Origin: Cristatella mucedo
Taxonomy: Eukaryota; Bryozoa; Phylactolaemata; Cristatellidae
Length of the DNA: 64,000 nt
Direction: 5' to 3'
NCBI GenBank assembly: GCA_009760855.2
Contig: WPIO01000009.1
Coordinates: 961,001-1,025,000 of the forward strand
Of this stretch, positions 11,690 to 64,000 are shown in pieces. How positions within the stretch are numbered: the first letter of the stretch is position 1; each line of letters opens with the position of its first letter. A program made the translations under genes and the position numbers. A model generated the notes under the pieces. That model saw only the letters and a program-made list of their open reading frames with translations, was not told the origin of the DNA and made no database searches.

Positions 11690-14363
11690 TCATTTCTCAT
11701 TTCGATTCTGTGTGCAAGAAATCGATCCTTCCTCGTTATGGGTGATTTCAACGTTCACTTTGATAACTTATCTGACGCTTTCAGCACCAAATTGTGTGCA
11801 TTGACTGACCCATTGTCTCTTGTGGCGCATGACCATGGCCCTACCCACATCAAGGGTAATCAAATCACTCACTCGACCAGATTTTCTCATACAACTGCAC
11901 TTTGCCATCACCAATTATTACCAAATCTGGCTTATCTGACCACATGCAGATCTTATTCAATCTACAGTGGGTGCCCACACCCTTCTCTAAACTAACCTGT
12001 GAATCGCGAAATCTTAAGATACTTGACATCGATACTGTCCGTGCGAGAATATCTGCTTCACCTCTGCTGCTCAGTCCTCCCTCCGATCTGCCATCATTGG
12101 TAGATAGCTACAACACCACACTAGCTGACACGCTCGACGAGTTTCACCTCTGATGAAGCGCACTGTGCACCCCCGTCCAGACGGCCTATGGTTTACCACA
12201 AACATTAAACTAGCCAAGTCTACTAAACGAAAACTTGAAAAAGCATACAAAAGATCCGGACTAACTGTCAATTGCCAGGCATATAAAGACTACTGTAGGT
12301 CGTACCAATCGATCCTAGAAAAGGTTAAGTCTAGCTTCTATAGTAACATTGTTGAATCACAGATGCACAAACCAAAAATGCTGATGTCGACAATAAACCA
12401 TCTCCTCAACCGTTCCCAGGTTAGCTCCTTACCGAATGATCCTTGTGATGATCTAGCCGATCGCTTCTCTCGATTCTTTGTGCAGAAGATAGACAAGATT
12501 AGGGAATCCTTCCCTGCGATGACAACCTCCCCACTAGAATGCTGTTCCTCGGTTCCTGGCTGCACCTTAATGTCTGCATGTAAGCAGGTCACTAGTGATC
12601 TAGTCCTAAAGTTCGTATCTCAATCCAAGAAGACAACAAGTCCTCTGGATCTATTCCCACTGTCCTGTTCATACGTTGCATTGATCTGCTGCCGCCATGC
12701 ATAACTAACATCATCAATATTTCATTAGCCTCAGGTCATGTCCTAGCACCTTTCAAAAAAGCTGTAGTCAGGCTACTTCTCGAGAAAGCGACACTTGACC
12801 AACAGAACTTAAGCAACTACCGCCCCGTCTCCCTTCTACCATTCCTATCAAAGACACTCGAACATGTCGTGGCAGACCAGCCGAACTCATATATCGAAAC
12901 CTCCCACCTTGCTTGTAAGTTCCAGTCTGGCTTTAGAGCTAATCACTCCACAGAGTCAGCATTGCTTAGGGTATACAACGACCTACTTAGGAATGCAGAC
13001 ATGGATAGAGTGTCTCTGCTTGTTTTGCTTGATCTTTCGGCAGCTTTTGATACCATCGATCACAATGTTCTTCTAGAGCGCCTCTCATCTCGCCTGGGCA
13101 TCACTGGCACTGCTGTACAGTGGTTCAGGTCCTATCACAGTGGGACACTCCCGAGTATAGACGTGAATGGACAAAGATGATCTGAGGCACCTTTAAAATA
13201 TGGAGTACCTCAAGGCTCCGTGCTTGGTCCGGTTCTTTTCACGGTGTATACTCTCCCTCTTGGTGATGTGATTGCCAAGCACAATCTAGGCTTTCCCTTC
13301 TATTTGGATGACACTGCGTTGTACCTTTGCTTTGATACCTCCCAGCTTCCGAGCACCTCAAGTTCTCTCAACTAACTTGCTGCATGTATTGATGACATCC
13401 GCACATGGATGGCAGCAAATTTTCTAAAACTAACCGATGATAAAACTAACTTACTAGTTATGGGCAAACCCAGTGTGATTCACAAATTGGAAAGGCTGAC
13501 TCTCAAAATTGGCTCTGCCAGCATATCTCCAGTTGAATCAGCTCGAAATCTAGGTGTCATATTTCAAAGCGACCTCTCGTTAGACTACCATATCAGCTCC
13601 ACAGTCAAATCTACCTATGTTCAGCTTCACAACATAGCTAAAATTTGGGCTTGTTTAGATAAAGATACCACATCCAAGTTGGTCCATACATTCGTGACAT
13701 CCCATCTCGACTTCTGCAACTCACTGCTTACTGGCCTACCAGCATTTGCGATCAAGTGATTGCAGCTGATGCAAAACTCTGCAGCTAGGCTTGTCTGTCG
13801 TGATCGTCACAGTTGCCACATTACTCCACTTCTCGCCGACCTGCACTGGCTACCAGTCCAGCAACGGATTGATTTCAGGGTTTTGTCGCTCACTTTTAGG
13901 TCCCTCTATTCTATGGCTCCAGCCTATCTCTCAGATATACCACCCCATCGTACCACCCACTTTCCGAAATAAGACAGTTTACAAATAACTCGCACAAACC
14001 TTAAATCCTTTGGAGACCGTGCATTTAGTTCTTATGCTCCCACAGCCTGGAACTCCCTCCCCACTTGTGTCAGAATATCCCCGACCTGACCACATTTAAA
14101 ATGAACTTAAAACACCTATTTAGGACAGCATTTAGTGGGTCCCTGTGATTCGTCCTTCATGTGCTTATGCATGCTGACACTGTGCATGCTGCCACTAATC
14201 ACACTTGCATGCTGACCCTGTGCATGTCACCCCTACCCATATTATTCATTTTGTTTGTTTTTAAAGCATGATTTTACTTACCATTCAATGGCATTTCCCT
14301 TTGCAGCAAATGTAAAGCGCCTAGAAAGAGATTAAGTTTTCTGGGGGCGCTTCATCAAGTGGC
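11690..14363 (+). mobile_element. LINE B copy 5, plus strand, EN remnant + RT + complete 3' end, dead
   Basis: EN C-terminal part at 11738-11995 (MGDFNVHFD). A linker follows at 12153-12704. RT runs from 12869 ([27 protein letters not shown]) to [13 protein letters not shown] near 13200, interrupted by a stop at 13178 and frameshifts; the active site reads YLDD instead of YADD. The thumb region is 13409-13759, then the 3' UTR ends AAGCGCCTAGAAAGAGATT...GGGGGCGCTT near 14352. No long (ATT)n tail: D sequence follows at once. Confidence 0.9.
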
Positions 14364-14410
14364 AGCATCGCCGGAGCACTCCTGCACGAATCCTAATGTA
14401 TAGTTCGGCG

Positions 14411-14855
14411 AAACCGGGATCCTCAAACACGTCTTACTCGGCCAACTTCTCCTCCCCAAGAGCCACGATGACCTCTTGTCACCGCACATCCGGCCATGCC
14501 GTAGGTCTTACCACAGCCTAGACAGTGACCCTCATTACAGCCGTCCAGTCCCAGCCAACAGAACCTAGCTTGAGCACACCTATAGGCACTGCTGGTTGAT
14601 GTCTATGTTCGCCGTGTCACGAGCTCCACTGTCACTAAGAAATTTGATGTACTACAGAAAAATATCATGCGAATAAAAAGACGGCTTACTCATGAGTGTG
14701 CAAGTGGTCCTGGTGGATCAACACCTACTCCTAGGTTGCTATACAAAACTTGTTATTTTTATTCTTATATATAATCAAACGCTAGCGCTTTCAAACTCGT
14801 TAATAAAATTAGTGTTACCAAATGTTAACCAAGGATCAACTGATGCTATATGTTC
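14411..14855. other. Unassigned spacer
   Basis: No gene seen. It may belong in part to repeat D, whose copy 1 is not long enough to test this. Confidence 0.35.
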
Positions 14856-15372
14856 CTTTCCATCTGCTTGAGTGCTTTGGTCCATGCATTCTTTGGCTCC
14901 AGCCTACTAATCAGTTACACTCTCCTACCAGGCTAAGCATAGTACAACTTGCTTTTCAGAATCTAATAGTTTACCTATACCTCATACAAACCTCTAATCC
15001 TCGGGAGACCGTGCCTTTAGTTCGTATTCTCCCAAAACACGGAATTCACTTGAGGCTAGCGTCACGTAATCTCCTAATTTGACAAAATTTCAAAAGAAAC
15101 TAAAAGGCATCAATTCAGAAAAGCATTTAGTGGGTCCCTGTGATTCTACCTCTATGTGCTTATGTGTGCTGACACTGTGCATGCTACCACTAACCATACT
15201 TGCATGGTGACCCTGTACACGACGACCCTATGTTATTCTTGTTGTTTTTTCAGTTTACTATCGCTAACCATTCCACTCGATCGTGCTTCAATTGCAGCAA
15301 ATTTAAAGAGCCTGGAAAGAGATTGAATTCTCCCAGGGCTCTATATCAAGTGTATCATTATTAATATTACTT
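14856..15372 (+). mobile_element. LINE B copy 6, 3' end fragment
   Basis: Plus strand; matches copy 5 from TTTGGCTCCAGCCTA through GGAGACCGTGC to the 3' hairpin and TATCATTATTAATATTA tail. Only the last 0.5 kb of the LINE is present. Confidence 0.88.
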
Positions 15373-16191
15373 CCAGCTATTGCAGAGGCATATTTCAAAA
15401 TTTCATATCGCTTCAGTACTTGAATATTGTAACACTATAGAGTTAAATAACTGTCGTGTAAGTCCCATACATTTTGCATTTACATTTACATTTACATTTT
15501 GGATGTAAAGCCACTCGATGTTTGTATTATTGGCAACAGAAGGTTACATGTATGCATAACTTACAACAATGCAAGATGGGTGAAGTAATACTAGTGAATC
15601 TGTATACACATGTTTATACATTTTCCTATGACCCCCAAGCCTAAAACAATAGAGTGAGCTATGCTGAGGTCCCATTCGAACAAACGAATGAAGCACTCGA
15701 GCTGGATGGATGACAGCAGATTAACTGTCTACATATCCATATCGCATACAATCATGACCAGCAATTACATTCGTGGTCAAAGAAGTAAATGACAATCATT
15801 AAGCTCACGGCTACTGGAAAGATGCACACATTTCAAGACAATGTGGCTCTGCCGTCAAAATCATTCTTGCTCGTCAATTCAACAGCCATTCCTTAAACAC
15901 AAAAGGATTCAAAACTGACTCAATGCGGATATTGTATGCATACACGTAGGTGGTACTCGGTGTGTGCACCTACCGAGAGTAGTTTATATTGTAAGCATTT
16001 GCATGCAGCAAAACTAAGGCAGTCAATAATTGCACAACGGCAACTTCTATCGAAACGAACGTAACGGTCTGCCACTAGTCAGAGAAACATGTCTTAGATT
16101 TGAATTTACTATTCAAAAGTTTTGCTCAGGCTTATGCCAAGTCTCCAGGACTTGCTACAGCCCGGCTGTCGGTAGAACACACTTTCTTTGA
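15373..16191. other. 3' flank of BIRC6, no further gene
   Basis: Contains a short CATTTA tandem array at 15476-15499. The BIRC6 3' UTR presumably lies in its right part, but no canonical polyadenylation signal was identified. Confidence 0.4.
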
Positions 16192-59183
<42,992 letters not shown>

Positions 59184-60115
59184 CTGCAAAAAAAGGGTTG
59201 GTGAAATACAACAAAATGAACTACAGGAATAAGTATAAAAGTAAGTTGACCTGCAACAAAGATTACATACAAGCAAGTTCTAGCAGAAAAGACTTGCAAA
59301 GACATTAAAACATACTGCCATCATATTGTAGCCTTATATTTTAGGATACAAAAAGCCTAGCACAGAAAGTGAGCATGCACGCACTGAATGCAGCTAATAA
59401 ACTAAGGCTCAAAAAATAATAGACTGTAAAGACAGTATGCAGGTACATACAAGGCAAAATAAGCACTCAAAGTATACTCACTGATCACATTAAACTTGAA
59501 AATCACAGACACCAAGAAGCACTGGTTATGCTGGACACTAGTGCATTTGAAAAAATTACCAACCAATTAACTCAAATACACAAACAGCAGCTTTGTCCCC
59601 ATTACTGACATTCATTGAACAAAGGAAGTACGAGCCCGAAATATTAATTTGGAGTCGCAGCATTGAGAAGAATGAACATAAGTAATGGGCAGTGTTGCTA
59701 CCTCCCACGTACATATACAGCAGCTGATACTTAGAACTTGTTTACGCAAGCTGCCAACTGGGTACAAGCTGCCACAACTTAGGCGTCCTAGCGTTCTCCA
59801 CTAGAGCTGTTAATGACTATTAATGACCATTGAATATGATCATAAAATCTTACCACACTACGGGTTATACCTATTACCCATACTGTATGGCTTGTTGAGT
59901 CCTATACATATCTCGGAGGATAAAATCTAGAGTTCTAAAATTGCGTCATGCCCTAGACTGACATTAGTAGCTTGGCATGCAAATGTTTCGACAACCTCTT
60001 GATGCAAGTACAATAATTTCGGCAATCCTTGCCGGTAAGTTGCCATCTGTACAGGCACCTGCTAGACTTTTGCGTAGTAGCAACCACAAATACCAACTGC
60101 AGCAACATCCAGTGA
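59184..60115. other. Intron or upstream spacer, no exon identified
   Basis: Searched for the BIRC6 exon preceding 59183 and found none. A 70-codon plus frame at 59977-60189 runs into the LINE B tail and is not supported. Confidence 0.4.
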
Positions 60116-63100
60116 ATAATAATAATAATAGTAACAATAATATTAAGGCACTTGGTAAAGCGCCCTCAGAGAACTCAATCTCTCTCTAGGCGCTGAATAT
60201 TAGCTGCAAAGGGAAATGCAATTGAATGGAAAGTAAAATCATGCTTGAAAAACAAAACAAAAAATGAATAACATGGTTAGGGGTGACATGCACAGGGTCA
60301 GCATGCAAATGTGGTTAGTGGCACCATGCACAGTGTAAGCACGCATAAAGACATCAAAGACGAATAACAGGGACCCACTAAATGCTGTCCTAAATAGGTG
60401 TGTTTTTAAATTCTTTTTAAATGTGGTCAGGTCAGGGGATGTTCTGACGCAGGTCGGGAGGGAGTTCCAGGCTTCGGGGGAACATACAAAGTAAATGCAC
60501 GGTCTCCAAAGGATTTGAGGTTTGTATGGGGTATTTGTAGACTGTTGGATTCCGAAAGCAGGTGGTACGATGCTTGGCCTGATGGGGTAGTATGTCGAAG
60601 AGATAGGCTGGAGCCATAGAATGAAGGGACCTAAAAGTGAGCGACAAAACTCTGAAATCAATCCGTTGCTGGACTGGTAGCAAGTGCAGGTCGGCGAGAA
60701 GTGGAGTAATGTGGCAACTGCGACGCTCACGACAGACAAGCCTAGCTGCAGAGTTTTGCACCGGCTGCAATCGCCTGATCGCACATGCTGGTAGGCCAGT
60801 AAGCAGTGAGTTGCAGAAGTCGAGACGGGATGTCACGAATGCATGGACCAACTTGGACGTGGTATCCTTATCTAAACAAGCCCAAATTTTAGCAATGTTA
60901 TGAAGCTGAAAATAGGCAGATTTGACTGTGGAGCTGATATGGTCGTCTAACGAGAGGTTGCTTTGGAATATGACACCTGGATTTCGAGCTGATTCAACTG
61001 GAGATATGCTGGCAGAGCCAATTTTGAGGGTCAGCCTTTCAAATCTCTGAATCACACTGGGTTTCCCATAACTAGTAAGTTAGTTTTATCATCGTTAAGT
61101 TTAAGAAAGTTTGCTGCCATCCATGTGCGGATGTCATCAATACATGCAGCAAGTGAGTTTAGAGAATTTGAGGTGCTCGAAGGCTGGGAGGGATCAAAGC
61201 AAAGGTACAACTGAGTGTCATCCGCATAGAAGTGAAAGCCTAGATTGTGCTTGGCAATCACATCAGCAAGAGGCAGAGTATAAACTGTGAAAAGAACCGG
61301 ACCCAGCACGGAGCCCTGAGGTACTCCATACTTCAGAAGATCTTTGTCCATTCACGTCAATACTCTGGAGTCTCCCACTGAGATAGGACCTGAACCACTA
61401 CAGAGCAGTGCCAGTGATGCCCAGGCGAGATGAGAGGCGCTCTAGAAGAACATTGTGATCGATGGTATCAAAAGCTGCCGGAAGATCGAGCAAAACAAGC
61501 AGAGACACTCTACCCACGTCTGCATTTCAAAGCATACCCTAAGCAATCCTGACTCAGTGGAGTGATTAGCTCTAAAGCCAGACTGAAACTTACTAGCAAG
61601 GTGTGAGGTTTCGATATATGAGTTCAGCTGGTCCGCCATGACTCGTTCCAGTGTCTTTGATAGGAATGATAAAAGGGAAACTGGGAGGTAGTTCCTTAAG
61701 TTCTCTTGGTCTAGTGTCGATTGCTTGAGAAGTGGCCTGACTACAGCTTTTTTGAACGGTGCTGGGACATGACCTGAGGCTAATGACATATTAATGATGT
61801 TAGTTATGCATGGCAGCAGCAGATCAATGCAACGTAGGAGCAGGACAGTGGGAATAGGGTCCAGAGGACTTGTTGTCTTCTTTGATTGAGATACAAGCTT
61901 CAGGACTAGATCACTAGTGACCTGCTTAAATGTAGACATTAAGGTGCAGCCAGGAATCGGGGAACAGCATTCTAGTGGAGATGTTGTCATCGCAGGGAAG
62001 GATTCAATTATCTTGTCTATCTTCTGCACAAAGAATCGAGGGAAGCGATCGGCTAGATCATCACAAGGATCATCAGGTAACGAGCTAAGCTGGGAGGGGT
62101 TGAGGAGATGGTTTATCGTCGACGTCAGCATTTTTGGATTGTGCATCTCTGATTAAACAATGCTTCTATAGAAGCTAGATTTGGCCTTTGCAAGGATCGA
62201 TTGGTACGACCTACAGTAGTCTTCATATGCCGTCGATGGACAGTTAGTCCAGAGCTTTTGTACGCTTTTTCAAGCTTTCGCTTAGTAGACCTGGCTAGTT
62301 TAATGTCTGTGGTAAAACATAGGCCTCTGGGCAGGGGCACACAGTGTGCTTTGTCAGAGATGCAAACTCGTCGAGCGTGTCAGCTAGTGTCGTGTTGTAC
62401 CTATCTACCAATGATGACAGATCGGAGGGAGGATTGAGTAGCAGAGGTGAAGCAGATATTCTCGCACGGACAGCATCGATGTCAAGGATCTTGAGTTTTT
62501 GCCATTCACAGGTTATTTTAGGAGGTGGGCACACCCTGTAGATTGAATGAGATCTGCACGTGGTCAGATAAGCACGATTTGGTAATAATTGGTGATGACA
62601 AAGTACAGTTGCATGAGAAAATCTGGTCGAGTGTGTAACCCTTGATGTGAGTAGGGCCATGTACATGAGCCACAAGAGACAATGAGTCAGTCAATGCACG
62701 AAATTCGGTGCTGAAATCGTCAGATAAGTTATCAAAGTCTATGTTGAAATCAGCCATAACGAGGAAGGATCAATTTCTTGCACACAGAATCGAAATGAGA
62801 TCGGAGAAATCTGAGATAGAGGAGGATTTGGTATCTGGTGGGCGATGGACTACTGCCACTATCGGTAGCTTGTTTTCGGATGAGACCAAGACAATTGATT
62901 TAAAAGACTGCTTCGAGGGTACTGCAATGGCTTGAAGTTGAATTGCGAGTGCACGATAATAGCAACTCCACCTCCAGTTTTGATTGATCTAGGGGTGTGA
63001 AAGAACAAGAATCGATTACTTTCAATTTCAATCGATTCCGATCAAAATCAGTTCCCACCAAATGAGTGGCGTCTGATCTGGCGGTTCCGGCAACCATGGC

Positions 63101-63440
63101 GGCTCTGGGGTGCTTTTCTTTTGCTAATGCATAGTTTACGAATCTTAGCAACAGCATTAATATCTTGGAATACATTTGATCTACGATGACGAAGCGATAA
63201 CAGCTGCTGACGATGATAACTAACGTGCAGGTTACTAGCCGCCGGCGTAGCTAAGGCAGCTGCCGGCGTGGGAGACCCAGCTGCCCAAAGCTATAAGCGT
63301 TTAGATATCTATCTAAAGATATCTAGGAGCGGAATTTCTCTACGCGCTACGGTCAAATAACAATCACAATAACTTTAAACGGGTCTTAGCTGGATCGTTT
63401 CTGCATACGATGTTCGCAAGAACTTCGGATTTCGGGGTGA
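60116..63440 (-). mobile_element. LINE B copy 9, near full length and best preserved
   Basis: Minus strand. The 5' region is 62900-63440. EN-domain pieces lie at 62518-62757 (ADFNIDFDN) and 62295-62675; the linker and RT start at 61442-62146 (NYLPVSLLSFLSKTLERVMA, STESGLLR); the RT palm at 61052-61351 has [13 protein letters not shown] and an intact YADD at 61217-61228. The C-terminal part is 60432-61055, then a 3' UTR with the hairpin GCGCCCTCAGAGAACTCAATC and (AAT)n at 60115-60130. A small number of frameshifts (for example near 61350, 61480 and 62150) break it. About 3.3 kb. Confidence 0.92.
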
Positions 63441-63895
63441 AGAGGCTGGTTACAATTTGGCTAGAGTCGGGTAGTTAAAGTTTTCTTAAGTAAACTAAAA
63501 AAAGAATTGAATACTATTTATTTATCTATTTTACTGCATAGATTATATTTTTATTGCATAGTCTGCCGTGTACCTGTAACATATCTACACTGATCATGTT
63601 ACTCTTGAGTCACCCCACACATCCACAAATTAAATTCTCAGACTAGCAAGATAGTCAAAAGATAGGCCAAGATCATCAAAGAGGCCAAGATCAACAAAGA
63701 CATGCATTATCATTAGATGAACTTTGTTGGTTGCCCATACACAATTCGGACCATGTAAATACAGCTAAAGCAAGTATTGACACATAAATTGTGAACAGGC
63801 TTGCACAGATTAAGACTCAACACAAATCAATTTACAGCAGGCAGTTTCTTCACATATGCACAGTGAAGTGTTGACCATTTACACATATTAACTAT
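63441..63895. other. Unassigned spacer
   Basis: AT-rich; no gene or repeat seen. Confidence 0.4.
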
Positions 63896-64000
63896 ATGTT
63901 TATATAGCACCCTAAGAGCAATTAATCTCTTTTTAGGCACTTTACATAAGCTGTAAAGAAAGCATAATCAGAGGGCGATCTAAACAATCGTAAGTGTTGA
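63896..64000 (-). mobile_element. LINE B 3' end, continues beyond window
   Basis: TATATAGCACCCTAAGAGCAATTAATCTC (63902-63930) and GGCACTTTACATAAGCTGTAAAG match the minus-strand 3' ends at 3640 and 40750. Confidence 0.75.

Larger units (their letters stand above)
10030..14410 (+). repeat. Repeat D copy 2, split by an LTR element and by LINE B
   Basis: D sequence is present at 10030-10095, 11512-about 11690 and about 14364-14410. The pieces are in the order of copy 1 (8400-8945), with a solo-LTR-like insertion after the first piece and LINE B copy 5 after the second. Confidence 0.75.

Noticed and set aside
59977..60189. 70-residue plus frame with a GTAAGT that could be a donor
   Set aside because: No homology, no matching acceptor or neighbour exon, and it ends inside the LINE B (AAT)n tail as an Asn run.

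Overview
The window is metazoan-type genomic DNA: interrupted coding sequence with GT-AG introns, LINE and tRNA-derived SINE copies, an LTR element and long dinucleotide tracts. There are no bacterial operons. The only protein-coding host gene I can support is on the minus strand. It encodes the C-terminal part of BIRC6 (BRUCE/Apollon), the giant inhibitor-of-apoptosis E2/E3 hybrid ubiquitin ligase. I traced 36 exons from 59183 down to the stop codon at 16192-16194. They join in one open frame of 2875 codons plus stop, and splice phases agree at every junction. The N-terminal beta-propeller and BIR parts of the protein must lie beyond 64000. The protein is recognisable but divergent outside its C-terminal ubiquitin-conjugating domain, and the repeats do not look vertebrate. 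I infer an invertebrate, perhaps an early-branching marine one such as a sponge, with low confidence on the taxon.

Layout: 1-16.2 kb is a graveyard of repeats lying 3' of BIRC6. It contains two LINE families (called A and B here), a tRNA-like SINE family (S1), a GC-rich repeat (D) and a 1.4 kb solo-LTR-like element nested inside D. From 16.2 to 59.2 kb is the BIRC6 exon series, with more LINE/SINE copies and simple repeats in the introns. From 60.1 to about 63.4 kb is the best-preserved LINE B copy (minus strand), probably within another BIRC6 intron. A further LINE B 3' end starts at 63.9 kb and runs off the window.

Both LINE families belong to the non-LTR superfamily with an APE-type endonuclease and a CR1/L2-like reverse transcriptase ([27 protein letters not shown]). 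All copies carry frame breaks. LINE B ends in a predicted hairpin followed by (ATT)n, and a second tRNA-like SINE (S2) carries nearly the same 3' tail, as expected if S2 is mobilised by LINE B. The most interesting regulatory structures are all in BIRC6: a GC-AG intron, a pair of complementary GA/CU tracts flanking one in-frame-skippable exon, and a LINE B T-rich tail that forms the polypyrimidine tract of a BIRC6 splice acceptor.

I did not find a wholly new multi-gene system. All assignments come from reading the translated sequence by eye; no database search was possible.
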